Assembly: GCF_900176515.1 (NCBI RefSeq)
Contig: NZ_FWXV01000024.1
Coordinates: 1 to 63,819 of the forward strand
Reading direction: 5' to 3'
DNA from: Kibdelosporangium aridum
GTDB taxonomy: Bacteria > Actinomycetota > Actinomycetes > Mycobacteriales > Pseudonocardiaceae
DNA: 63,819 nucleotides
A program made the translations under genes and the position numbers. The notes below the pieces were generated by a model that saw only the letters and a program-made list of their open reading frames with translations, was not told where the DNA came from and made no database searches. Positions 8,068-17,242 of this stretch are shown here, one piece after another (position 1 is the first letter of the stretch; each line of letters starts with the position of its first letter).

Positions 8068-9953
8068 GGGTTGACGTCGTTCTTGGTCTGCTCGTGGTCG
8101 TCGAGGATGGCGCGCAGGCGGCGCAGTTCGTGCTGGTCGCGTTCGTGGCGGATCATCGGCGCCAGCGGGTCGGCGACGATCTCGGCGAGTGCGTCGTGGT
8201 GCTGCTGGATCTGGAGGACGTCGCGGTCGGTCCGCGCGATATTCAGGCACTTCGGCCGGCAGTCGTCGGTATCGGGGGTGACCAGTGGGTCGTCGACGGT
8301 GCCACGGAGCTGACAGGCCGCGTGGACGGGGTTGAACACGCATGTCATGCCCTCGCCGTGGTGGAGTTGCAGCAGCGGGTTGCCGATTAGGTCGCGGGCC
8401 TGTCTGGTGCTGGTCAGGACGTGGCCGGCGAACTGACGGGTGGCCCCTGCAACGCGGTGGCGATACGCGTTGGCCGCAGGCCCGCTGACATGCTCACCGG
8501 CATCGAGCGCCTGCTGATCCTCGGCGAGGTTCTCAAGCCGGAACAACCAATCCTCGAAGGCGTACTCGTCCGGGAATCCCGAATCGTAGGAGCCGGCGTA
8601 GCCCTGAATCAGTCGGGTGTGGACATGGCCATACTGGATCGAGGCGGCGACCAGGCCGCGCGGTCGGCGGCGGATGAACCAGGCCAGGGTGCGCCGAAAC
8701 CGGGACGCGACAAGGGAACCACGCTCGTCGGGAGGGATGTCATCGGTGCGGCCCTGTCGGCGACATTCGGTGTTGACCCACTCGACGAATTTGGCCAGGT
8801 CGCGCGCGATCGCCTCGTCCGTGCGGGCCTTTCCCGTGCGCTTGGTGTTCTGCTGGCGCCGGTAGGGCTCGATCCAGGGAGGGGAACAGCAGCGGGTGCG
8901 GGTGCAGTCTTTCCAGCAGGCCGATGGCCCGAGCCACGATCTCAGCAACAACCCACGGATCGCGGCGCAACTGCCCGGCCGGGAGCTTGTTGCCGTCCGC
9001 GTCCACTGCGTTCTTGAAACAGAGGCCCCGTACCAGCCAAAGATCGTTGTTCGCGTCGTAGTCGACGCAGCCGCGTCGCCAGTTCAGCACCTCGCCCAGG
9101 CGGGCGCCTGACAGGTAGGCACAGACGATGAAACAGGCCGTGCTGAGCAGACGGGCTAGCTTGGGTGCCTCGTTGAAGGCGATGGGATGCTCGCGCCAGG
9201 GCTTGCCGTCGAGCAGTGCGGTGATCGGGGTGTCGAGGTAGGCATCGTCAGCGATGGGGATCCCGGATTCGATCGCCATCTGGCCGCTGGGGGTCCGTCG
9301 GACGCTGTCCGAGCAGCCAAGAATTCTGCCGACGTGACGCCACAAGATCACACGGCTGCCGTCGTCTTGGACTTGGCCGGGAAGTGATCCACCAGACTCG
9401 CGCAGGCGGGTCAAGTAGGCGACCATGCGTGTGTGGATCTGGCCTCGTGGCGGCGTGGCGGCGCGGCTGGTTCGGCGTCGCTCGTAGGGGTCGTGCTCGC
9501 GCAGGTCTAGGTGTTCGGTGTGGGCGGTCAGGATGTCTTCGGCGAAGTCTTCGATGAACCGGATTGACCACGACAGCAACTGCTGCATGGTGCGTGGGCC
9601 GGGGCTTGTTCCAGACAGGCGACCCCAGCGCAGTGCAGTCAGCAGCGATCCACCGGCTGAGGAGATCAACGATTCGCTACCGGCAATGACACGCAGCCAT
9701 GGCCGCCACTGGCTAAACTTCAGGTTTCTCCCACCAGGACAGGAAAGATCTGCAGGAGCGCCTGCAGCAGTTGGAACGCCCGGACCCACCTTCGCCGCCA
9801 CCCCGCCCCGGTGAGGACGTGTCCCGTGCCGGGTGGCTCGACCCGGTCCTCGTCGGCGAGGTCCAATACCGCCAGTTCACTGGAGGCGAACGCCGACTCC
9901 GCCACACCAGCTGGCGGGGCCTGCGGCAGGATCGCCACGTGTCCGAGGTTCAT
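8064..9953 (-). pseudogene. Tn554-like tyrosine recombinase broken by frameshifts
   Basis: A tyrosine recombinase can be followed from ATG 9953 (MNLGHVAILPQAPP) to 8064 in three segments. The first shift is near 9720-9740 (after FPVLVGET) and the second near 8875-8890 (C run after HPHPLLFP). Catalytic box I is visible (YLSGARLGEVLNWRRGC), and the C-terminal half has FRRTLAWF with a late tyrosine in QGYAG plus a cysteine-containing tail (ACQLRG, CRPKCLNIARTDRD). These elements normally carry two integrases plus a DUF6262-like protein; only one integrase is visible here. Confidence 0.75.
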
Positions 9954-10401
9954 CGCGCGCCCCGCGCCACTCCAACACACTCCACATCCCGCCCGTCAGG
10001 ACCTTTGTGACGGCTCTTGCTTGTGTACAGGCGGTCAGTGACGGAGTGGTCCCCAGTCATGATCAGTCGGGTGTGGACAGTGGCAGTCCACACCCGACCG
10101 TCGAGGAGCTCCGTGAGCCGAGCGTGGCTGTCGAGTCGCGAGCTGGGCCATCCCCTGAGATACATCGAGCTGATCAAGCAAGGCCTTCCGCGAACCGGTC
10201 AAGCAGGTCCAGTCGAAGCACTTCGAAACTGCAACGGTTGGTGCGGACGGCGCCCGCGTCGCGAGAATTGGAGTTGTTCGGGATCTTCACCAGCTGCACA
10301 ACACCATCGACGGTGCGACGACTACCACCAGGCCCAGGCCGTCGGCGTAATGAACAACTGGGTCTACCTCAACAGCGATCCGAAGGTCGGAGCCGCTGAG
10401 T
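9954..10401. other. Gene-poor stretch with a perfect 13-bp hairpin
   Basis: No supported gene. Arms GTCGGGTGTGGAC (10066-10078) and GTCCACACCCGAC (10086-10098) form a perfect stem with a 7-nt loop. A short peptide-like relic (DDYHQAQAVGVMNNWVYLNS) reads on the plus strand around 10316-10377 but has no recognisable gene around it. Confidence 0.4.
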
Positions 10402-11595
10402 TCACTGCCGCGCTGTTGACGTGCTGTGGGGCCGTGAGGAAACTATGCCGGGCAGCCGCTCGATCGAAGTGTCCAAGGTGGATGCTGCGGTCGGGATCCG
10501 TACCTCGACGATGAGTCCGCCGCCGTGGCGTGGCCGTGCGTCGGCGGTGCCACCGCAGGCATGGGCGACAGTACGCACGATGGACAGCCCGAGCCCGGCT
10601 CCGCCGCTCCGCCCGGTTCTCGTCGCAGCCCGGTAGAACGGCTCGAACAGGCGGTCCGCTTCGTCGTCGGTGATCTGGGGGCCGGTGTTGCTGATCGTCA
10701 GGTGTCCTTGTGTGTCAAGCTCAACGTGCACCTCGCCGCCGGGAACGTTGTACCGCAGGGCGTTGTCGACGAGGTTGCGCACCAGTTGGGCGACCAGCAC
10801 GGGATCGCCGAGCACCGTGCACCCCGTGGGCACGCCAATCTGTAGGCGTGGACCGTCGGCGCGCCGCGCGGCGGTCAGTTCACCGATGACCTCGGTGACA
10901 ACCTCGGCGAGGTCCACGGGGTCCTCCCGGAGCGCACCCTGCTCCCCTCGGGCAAGAGCGAGCAGACCGTTGATCAACCTGATGCATTGGTCGTTGTTGC
11001 GAAGCAACTCCTCGCGTACCCGGTCGACCCGGTCCGGGTCCTTTGTGGCGAGTCCGATCTGCAGTGTCGTGCGGGCCACGGTGAGTGGGGTGCGCAGCTC
11101 GTGCGACGCGTTGGCGATGAACCGTGCCTGTGCGTTGAACGCGTTCTCCAGCCGGGCGAGTAGGGCGTCGAAGGTGTCGGCGAGTTCCCTGATCTCGTCG
11201 CCGGGTCCCGCAAGTGCGAGCCGCTCGTGCAGGTTCGCGGTGGAGATTCGGCGTGCCTGGGACGTCATCCGGTGGACGCGCTTCAGCACCCGTCCGGTGA
11301 CCCACCAAGCGAGTAATCCGGCGAGCACGGTCATCACGGCGAGCGTGATGATCCACTGCGTAATCAGGCTCCCCAACGCCTCGTTCCGTTGGATGGCGAC
11401 ACTATGCGAAGTCTCCTGCGCCGGTTCCCTGCCGGTGGGCAGTGCTGGGCCGGCGGCTTCGTCGAAAGGGCCGATATTCATGATGACGACTCGGTTCTGG
11501 AGGTAGACCATCACGACCACCACGGAGGCGACGACCCCGAACATCGCGGTGTGCAGGAGGGTGAGTCGCCACCGCAGCGTGAGTCGGCTCAGCAA
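10402..11595 (-). CDS. Two-component sensor histidine kinase
   Basis: A membrane histidine kinase: one TM segment (about 16-34), a short extracytoplasmic loop, a second TM (about 79-100), then HAMP, HisKA with phosphoacceptor His near residue 165 (ANASHELRTPL), and an HATPase with NLVDNALRYN, DDEADRLFEPF and GGAGLGLSIV boxes. No ATG fits, and a TTG at 11595 overlapping the regulator's stop (11589-11591) is the likely coupled start. It forms an operon with the response regulator upstream and probably governs the divergent secreted-hydrolase locus. Confidence 0.9.
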   Translation of the reverse strand: MLSRLTLRWRLTLLHTAMFGVVASVVVVMVYLQNRVVIMNIGPFDEAAGPALPTGREPAQETSHSVAIQRNEALGSLITQWIITLAVMTVLAGLLAWWVTGRVLKRVHRMTSQARRISTANLHERLALAGPGDEIRELADTFDALLARLENAFNAQARFIANASHELRTPLTVARTTLQIGLATKDPDRVDRVREELLRNNDQCIRLINGLLALARGEQGALREDPVDLAEVVTEVIGELTAARRADGPRLQIGVPTGCTVLGDPVLVAQLVRNLVDNALRYNVPGGEVHVELDTQGHLTISNTGPQITDDEADRLFEPFYRAATRTGRSGGAGLGLSIVRTVAHACGGTADARPRHGGGLIVEVRIPTAASTLDTSIERLPGIVSSRPHSTSTARQ

Positions 11596-12257
11596 CGCCG
11601 GCCGCCCATCCGGTAGCCGACACCGGGCAGGGTGTCGATGACAGCGGGCTCGCCGAGCTTGGCGCGCAACCGGCACATCGTCACACGCACGGCGTTGGTG
11701 AAGGGGTCGGCGTGCTCGTCCCACACCACCCGCAACAGCTCCTCGGCGCTGACGATCGCCCCGTCCGCGGCCATGAGGACGGACAGCAATCCGAACTCCT
11801 TGTTGGACAATGCAATGGGCCGGTCGTTGCGGGAGACCCTGCGGTGGGACGAGTCGAGCGTGATGCCATGCCGGTGCAGTACCGGTGGCACGGCGGGATT
11901 TGACCTGCGGCCGAGCGCGTCGAGCCTGGCGACGAGCTCGTCGAAGTCGAACGGTTTGCCGAGGTAGTCGTCGGCGCCCATGCGTAGGCCGGCGACCCGG
12001 TCACCGACGTCGGCCAGCGCGGTGAGCATCAGCACCTTCGTACCCCAGCCGTGCTCGACGAGGTGCCGGCAGATCTCGTCGCCGGGTATGCCGGGGAGGT
12101 CCCGGTCCAGCACCACGGCGTCGTAGCTGCCGGTGCTGAGCTTGTCCAGCGCGCTGGTGCCGTCGTTGGCGACGTCGACGGACATCGACTGGCCCCGCAG
12201 GCCCTCCGCGATGTATCCGGCGAGGGTCTCCTCGTCCTCCGCGACCAGTACACGCAC
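11589..12257 (-). CDS. OmpR-family response regulator
   Basis: A 222-residue protein. The receiver domain has an acidic pocket (VLVAEDEE), phosphorylated Asp51 (AVVLDRDLPG) and a lysine in LGKPFDF. It is followed by a winged-helix OmpR-type domain (LSNKEFGLLSVLMA to DTLPGVGYRM). GTG 12257 is chosen because the receiver fold begins immediately there; the longer upstream frame is not protein-like. Cotranscribed with the kinase at 10402-11595. Confidence 0.92.
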   Translation of the reverse strand: MRVLVAEDEETLAGYIAEGLRGQSMSVDVANDGTSALDKLSTGSYDAVVLDRDLPGIPGDEICRHLVEHGWGTKVLMLTALADVGDRVAGLRMGADDYLGKPFDFDELVARLDALGRRSNPAVPPVLHRHGITLDSSHRRVSRNDRPIALSNKEFGLLSVLMAADGAIVSAEELLRVVWDEHADPFTNAVRVTMCRLRAKLGEPAVIDTLPGVGYRMGGRRC

Positions 12258-12414
12258 TGCCAGCTCCGTTCCCGAGGGGCTCCTGGTCCGCAGGGTAACG
12301 CCGGCGGTGTTTCGTCGGCATTTCGTCCGGGGCGGTCTGCGGCGGTGAAACGCCGCTGAAACACCGCTGTCCCTACCGTCGCCGCGCAGGTGTTTTCCGA
12401 ACCAGGAGGAGCGA
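12258..12414. promoter_or_regulatory. Divergent promoter region with GTTTC/GAAAC repeats
   Basis: The gap between the response regulator (start 12257) and the secreted hydrolase relic (start 12415) contains GGCGGTGTTTC at about 12303-12313 and, in inverse orientation, GAAACACCGCTG around 12358-12369, plus GTGAAACGCCG between them. Such repeated half-sites are plausible binding sites for the adjacent OmpR-type regulator. Confidence 0.4.
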
Positions 12415-13005
12415 ATGGTGAGCAGCGCGAGGCGTGGACGGTGCAGGGCTCTCGCGGGGGCGCACTCGTTGGCGGGGTGGCGGCCGGACTGGTGGCCGTG
12501 GTGACCCCAACGGGCGCCACCGAGAACGGACTGGAGGAGTCCTACGGGCAACAGGTCGACTGGCACCAGTGTCCGGAGCCGCCACCGCCGAACCCCTCGG
12601 AGGAGATCGACGACGGCATCATCATCGATCCTTGGGAGGGCCAGTGGGACAGATGCCGTGATCCAGGGCGATGGCGACCCGGTAACCCAGTACGACGGCG
12701 GACCCGCGATGGCCGCGGAACTCGGCAGCCAGCTGATCTCCGTGCGCGACAGCGGCCCGCACGACCACTACGGCAGCAACCAGTGCGTCACCGACAAGAT
12801 CGACAACTACCTGATGAACGGCGTGCTCCCACCGTCGCGGTCGGAATGCGCAGCCGAACCACGTCCGCCCGTCCCAACCGACACCGCGAAATCCAACCGC
12901 GGCGACACACCGAAGAGGACCAACAATGCCCGCGTCCTGGCGCTACCGAACATCGCTCCATCTGGAGAGAACGGACTTCGAAACGCTGGCCTCGATCGTC
13001 CATGA
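12415..13005 (+). pseudogene. Secreted alpha/beta hydrolase (TAP-like, S33 type) with its core deleted
   Basis: A strong RBS (AGGAGGAG) precedes ATG 12415 (MVSSARRGRCRALAG). A frame change at a GGGGG run near 12455 leads into a signal-peptide core (GVAAGLVAVVTPTGA) and the usual mature start (YGQQVDWHQCPE). About 30 codons later the reading jumps to the C-terminal TAP-like end (IQGDGDPVTQYDGGPAMAAE, then GSNQCVTDKIDNYLMNGVLP). The roughly 300-residue catalytic core, including the Ser and Asp of the triad, is absent. This is a decayed remnant of a secreted peptidase. Confidence 0.7.
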
Positions 13006-13039
13006 TCTCGATAGCACCGGTGATCAGAACGGAGGTGTC

Positions 13040-13861
13040 ATGCGGTTTGCGGTGCTCGGTCCGCTTGAGGTGGTGGACGACGGCGTCGCTGTGCCCATTC
13101 GCAACGCACGGCTGCGCGCGGCACTCGGCATGCTTCTGCTCAACGCCAACCATGTGGTCACGACGGAGTGGTTGGTGGCCAACTGGTGGAACGACGGCCC
13201 ACCACCGACCGCGCGCAAGATGGTCCACAAAACCATGGCAGACGTACGAACGATGTTGCTGCGCGCCAGTCACGACTCGTCCGAGACTCCGGCGGTCGTC
13301 GCCACGGAGTACGGCTACGTGTTGCGTGTGACGCCCGAACTGATCGACCTGCCCCACTTCCTGGCGCTGGCCCGCCGCGCCCGCACAGCGCTGGCGACCG
13401 GAACGACGAGCCAGACAGTGGGTGCGCTGAGGAAAGCGCTGGCCATGTCCCGTGGCCCGGTCCTGGCAGACCTGGTGGACATGGGCGTGTCGTGGCCCGA
13501 ACTGCGAGCCGCGGACCAGCAACGCTTGGCAACACTGGAAATCCTGTTCGACGCGGCACTGTCCCGCGGCAGGCACCGCGACGTCGTCAGCGACTTGGCG
13601 ACACTGGTCGAACGGGACACCCCAACCGAACGATTGATCGGCCAGTGCATGGTGGCGCTGTACCGCTCGGGGCGCCAAGTGGACGCACTGAACATCTACC
13701 GCGAGATGCGCGCCGCCACCATCACGCGGCACAACCGCGAACTGGGCCGCGGATTGGAGCAACTGCACCAAGCCATCCTCAACCAGGAGAACTCGTTGGA
13801 GTGGTCGCACGGCCAGCCGGCGATTCCCGGCGGTCTGTACCTCACCGGCGCTTCCGTCTGA
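13040..13861 (+). CDS. SARP-like (BTAD domain) transcriptional regulator
   Basis: A 273-residue protein: N-terminal OmpR-type winged helix (MRFAVLGPLEVVDDGVAVPI through TEYGYVLRV) followed by a bacterial transcriptional activation domain (PHFLALARRARTAL to EMRAATITRHNRELG). The length is that of a minimal SARP. GGAGG at 13031-13035 supports ATG 13040. SARP proteins typically activate nearby secondary-metabolite or secretion genes; the next gene downstream is a secreted protease. Confidence 0.88.
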   Translation: MRFAVLGPLEVVDDGVAVPIRNARLRAALGMLLLNANHVVTTEWLVANWWNDGPPPTARKMVHKTMADVRTMLLRASHDSSETPAVVATEYGYVLRVTPELIDLPHFLALARRARTALATGTTSQTVGALRKALAMSRGPVLADLVDMGVSWPELRAADQQRLATLEILFDAALSRGRHRDVVSDLATLVERDTPTERLIGQCMVALYRSGRQVDALNIYREMRAATITRHNRELGRGLEQLHQAILNQENSLEWSHGQPAIPGGLYLTGASV

Positions 13862-14093
13862 TTACTCAGGGATACCGGCCCCAGTCCACACCGCCGAATT
13901 GGACCGGTCCATCACGGCGTGTCATCCGTTCTGCAGAACGGCAGATTTCCTGACCACGGGCCGATCCGGCCGTGGTTCCCCGCACCACGGTGGGGAACTT
14001 CTTTCGACGTCGATCAACTCTCTTGGAGGAATCATGTTTCAGCCAGTCAGAGCATCCATCCAGCGCGTCACCTCGCAGGCATCGGAGTAGCCC

Positions 14094-14888
14094 ATGAAGA
14101 TCATATTCAAGCGCCGGGCATGGCTGTCGGCATGTGTCGGTACGGCACTGGTAGTGGCGGGGACCGCGCCCGCGTCGGCTATCAGCGGGGGCGAGGAAGC
14201 CGCCGAGGTGTATTCGTTCATGGCGTCGCTGCAAGAGAACGGTGAACACTTCTGCGGCGGCACGCTCATCGATCCACAGTGGATTCTCACCGCGAAGCAC
14301 TGCCTGGTGGACCGCGACGGAAACCGCAAGGATCCCAAGAAGATTCGGGTGCGGCTGGGCAGCAACAACCGCACCGAGGGCGGCGAGATCCGCCATGGTG
14401 CATGGATCGAGGCCTTCCCTGGAAGTGGCGACGACGACGGGCAGGACCTGGCGTTGCTCAAGCTCGACGCCCCTACCGAGGCCACGCCGGCGGCGCTGCC
14501 CGAGACCAAGCTGGAGCCCGGCGCCGCGGTACGGACGATCGGCTGGGGCCGCCACGAGCTTCCCGAGAATCCCGACGACCCCTGGCCGCCACTCCCGATC
14601 ATGTTGCGCCAGCTCGACACCGAGATCACCGTTCCCGAGCACTGCCTTGGCGTCAGCGGTGAGCCGATGGCGCGGTACGAGCTGTGCATGGCTGCCCTGC
14701 CGCCGCCGGCGGGCAGCAAGTGGCCGCAGACCGCGCGCGCCGGTGACTCCGGTGGCCCGCTGCTGACTCACGGCGACGGGACCTGGACGGTGCACGGGGC
14801 GGTCTCTCGCGGCACGCGCGAGCAGAACACCATCTTCGGCTCCGTTTACGACGCACGGTTTTGGATCACGGGCATCATCTGCAGCTGA
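14094..14888 (+). CDS. Secreted trypsin-like serine protease (S1A)
   Basis: A 264-residue protein with a signal peptide ending ASA at residue 29. The mature chain would start directly with ISGGEEAA, the position of the activated N-terminus of chymotrypsin-type enzymes, so no propeptide is evident. The catalytic triad is His69 (LTAKHC), Asp118 (DDGQDLALL) and Ser219 (ARAGDSGGPLL). The cysteines around residues 54, 70, 184 and 198 are placed to form disulfides. It follows the SARP-like gene by about 230 nt in the same orientation and may be under its control. Confidence 0.92.
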   Translation: MKIIFKRRAWLSACVGTALVVAGTAPASAISGGEEAAEVYSFMASLQENGEHFCGGTLIDPQWILTAKHCLVDRDGNRKDPKKIRVRLGSNNRTEGGEIRHGAWIEAFPGSGDDDGQDLALLKLDAPTEATPAALPETKLEPGAAVRTIGWGRHELPENPDDPWPPLPIMLRQLDTEITVPEHCLGVSGEPMARYELCMAALPPPAGSKWPQTARAGDSGGPLLTHGDGTWTVHGAVSRGTREQNTIFGSVYDARFWITGIICS

Positions 14889-15099
14889 CCACACTTCGGA
14901 TCGCCGTCTGTACCGGGCGGGTGGATTGACATGCCGGCGCCCCGAGTGTGGTCCCTGTCGCCGGGCCTGCAGCTGGCGCCCAACGCCACCCGCAGCCACG
15001 ACGAGTGGGACTGCTGGACGTCGTGGTTGACGTCGGCGTACAACCGGCTGGTGTTCCGCGACGCGCTCGACGGCACGAGCTCACCAGCGCATCGCTGGG

Positions 15100-15462
15100 C
15101 CAGCGCACCTGGCGGCGGAATGGCAACGACTTCACCGATTCCGCGCAGTCATGGGCTTCGCCACCATCGACACGGCCGCCGAACACCTCGGCATCGACCA
15201 ATCCACCCTTGTCCGGCAACTACAACGGATCAAAGCAGACATCGGCACCACCATCTATCACCGCGCCACTCTTACTCAAGACTTGCGGCCCACTAAGCGC
15301 GGCGCAGCACTGTTACGGGCACTGGACCATCCCGACGCGCAACAGCACCTCACAACAGCAGCGCCCCGAGGAACCGCCGCCGGTGGTCAAGTACCACGGA
15401 AAGGAGGAACACCAGAGGTGGTCAGCTACCACGGAAGCCGCAGGAAAAAGACGCCCAAGTGA
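15100..15462 (+). pseudogene. LysR-type DNA-binding domain relic
   Basis: A LysR-like helix-turn-helix is readable: AHLAAEWQRLHRFRAVMGFA, then TIDTAAEHLGIDQSTLVRQL and a TTIYHRATLTQDLRPTKRG segment, after which the frame runs into unrelated sequence and stops at 15462. Upstream bases (14948-15100) look like more of the same gene in other frames. No effector domain exists, so this is a fragment. Confidence 0.55.
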
Positions 15463-15531
15463 TCACTCTTCAGCGGAAAGGACACGGGTGTAGTTTCCGC
15501 GCGCACTTGACCACTTCCACGCCCGGATGAC
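15382..15531. repeat. Dispersed repeat, copy A
   Basis: This stretch shares two blocks with copy B at 17406-17521. Block 1 begins GGTGGTCAAGT and ends CACGGAAAG (20 of 22 positions match). Block 2 begins TAGTTTCCGCGC (15491) and spans 31 nt with 26 matches. Copy A also contains an internal near-duplicate of block 1 about 35 bp further on. The two copies flank the MerR plus serine hydrolase pair. Confidence 0.55.
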
Positions 15532-15592
15532 CACAACATGACCACCTGATCAGGTATTGCGGAGAGCAGAGCACGCATCAGTCCGTCAGCGT

Positions 15593-16039
15593 TCACCGCA
15601 TTGGTGAGCGTCGTGTGGCGGCAGTCGGGCCTTTTCGCGTTGACGGTGTCGTCGATGGTGGCGCGGCGGCCGGTGGGGCGCAGGGTTTTCCCGCGGTCAC
15701 GGACTTGGTGGAGGTGACGATGATGGTGTCGAGCCTGTCTCGGGTCGCCGTCAGGTCGTCGATCCGACTATTGATGCGGTCCCGTTCGGTGGTCAGTCGG
15801 TTAAGTAGCTCCGGCGTCACCTCCCCGGTCACGACGCACGGCAGGATGCCCAAGATGGTTCTGCTCGACAGACCCGCCGCGTAGAGCTGCTGTATCAGCT
15901 CGACGCGACCGACCGCGCTGTTCGAGTACAGCCGCTGCCCGCTCGGGCTACGCACCGAACCCAGCAGTTTCTGCTCTTCGTAGTACCGCAGCGCCCGGAC
16001 GCTCACACCCGTCCTTGCGGCCAGCTCACCGATCCGCAT
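15593..16039 (-). CDS. MerR-family transcriptional regulator
   Basis: A 148-residue protein. The N-terminal MerR winged helix is canonical (MRIGELAARTGVSVRALRYY, then YEEQKLLGSVRSPSGQRLYS), followed by the coiled-coil dimerisation helix (TTERDRINSRIDDLTATRDR) and a low-complexity tail without metal-binding cysteines, apart from one CVV and one PCA. It is divergent from the serine hydrolase at 16094, with a perfect palindrome between them, so it probably controls that gene. Confidence 0.9.
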   Translation of the reverse strand: MRIGELAARTGVSVRALRYYEEQKLLGSVRSPSGQRLYSNSAVGRVELIQQLYAAGLSSRTILGILPCVVTGEVTPELLNRLTTERDRINSRIDDLTATRDRLDTIIVTSTKSVTAGKPCAPPAAAPPSTTPSTRKGPTAATRRSPMR

Positions 16040-16059
16040 GTCCCTGCCCCGCTCTTGCC

Positions 16060-16077
16060 CCTGACGTCAACGTCAGG
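16060..16077. promoter_or_regulatory. MerR-type palindromic operator
   Basis: CCTGACGT (16060-16067), CA, ACGTCAGG (16070-16077) is a perfect palindrome with a 2-bp centre in the 54-bp gap between the divergent MerR and hydrolase genes. Dyads of this kind between promoter elements are the standard MerR binding mode. Confidence 0.65.
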
Positions 16078-16093
16078 TTTTAGCGTAGCGACC

Positions 16094-17242
16094 ATGACCG
16101 ACATATGGGGCACGCACGACGCCCAATTCGACACCGTCCGCGCCGCGCTCGAACAGAACGTGGCCTCCGGCGAGGAACTGGGCGCGTCCCTGGTTCTCGA
16201 CATCGACGGTGACATCGTCATCGACCTCTGGGGCGGCTTTCGCGACCCGACCCGCACCATCGCGTGGGACGAACACACCATCACCAACGTGTGGTCGACC
16301 ACGAAGACCGTCACCAGCCTGGCAGCGCTCACGCTCGTCGACCGCGGCGAACTCGACGTCCACGCACCGGTCGCGAAGTACTGGCCCGAGTTCGCCGCGG
16401 GCGGCAAACAGGACGTCGAGGTCCGCCACCTGCTGTCACACACCTCCGGGGTCTCCGGTCTCGACCAGCCCGCCGTGGTCGAGGACCTCTACGACTGGGA
16501 CAAGTCCACCGCCAGGATGGCCGCGCAGGCCCCATGGTGGACACCGGGAACAGCCTCGGGCTACCACGCCACGAACTTCGGTCACCTGATCGGCGAGGTC
16601 ATCCGCCGCGTGAGCGGCAAGACCCTGAAACGGTTCGTCGCCGAGGAGATCGCCGGCCCGCTGGGTGCCGACTTCCAGATCGGTGCCGCCGAGAAGGACT
16701 GGGGCCGGATCGCGAACGTGATCCCGCCACCCCCAGCGCCATTCGACCTCGACGCCCTGGGCGCGGACAACCCGATCGTCAAAACCCTGACCGGACCCGC
16801 CGTGGACGCCAACGACGCCAACACACCGCACTGGCGCCGAGCGGACATCGGTGCGGTGAACGGGCATGGCAACGCCCGCTCCGTCGCGCGTGTGCTGTCC
16901 GTGATCGCCCGCGGCGGTGAGATCGACGGCATCCGCCTGCTCAGCCCGGCCACGATCGAACTCATCTTCGACGAACAGGCCAACGGCATGGACCTCGGTC
17001 TTGGCATCCCCCTGCGCTGGGGTATCGGCTACGCGCTACCCCGCCAGGACACCGTGGCGTGGATACCCGATGGAAAGATCTGCTTTTGGGGCGGCTGGGG
17101 CGGATCGATGATCATCATGGACCTCGACCGGCGCATGACGGTCTCCTACATGATGAACAAGATGGCCCCCGGCATCATCGGCTCCGAGCGAAGCGGCACC
17201 TACGTCAAGGCCATCTACAACGCACTCCGGCACAACGCCTAG
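16094..17242 (+). CDS. Serine hydrolase of the beta-lactamase/EstB family
   Basis: A 382-residue class C beta-lactamase-fold protein (PF00144 type). The nucleophile motif S-x-x-K is in VWSTTKTVTSLAA, the YxN-type motif is GYHATNFGHLIGEV, and a late WGGWGGS replaces the KTG or HTG box. No signal peptide is seen, so it is a cytoplasmic esterase or peptidase rather than a resistance enzyme. ATG 16094 is preferred over the upstream 16055 start, because the longer form would read through the palindrome. Confidence 0.85.
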   Translation: MTDIWGTHDAQFDTVRAALEQNVASGEELGASLVLDIDGDIVIDLWGGFRDPTRTIAWDEHTITNVWSTTKTVTSLAALTLVDRGELDVHAPVAKYWPEFAAGGKQDVEVRHLLSHTSGVSGLDQPAVVEDLYDWDKSTARMAAQAPWWTPGTASGYHATNFGHLIGEVIRRVSGKTLKRFVAEEIAGPLGADFQIGAAEKDWGRIANVIPPPPAPFDLDALGADNPIVKTLTGPAVDANDANTPHWRRADIGAVNGHGNARSVARVLSVIARGGEIDGIRLLSPATIELIFDEQANGMDLGLGIPLRWGIGYALPRQDTVAWIPDGKICFWGGWGGSMIIMDLDRRMTVSYMMNKMAPGIIGSERSGTYVKAIYNALRHNA

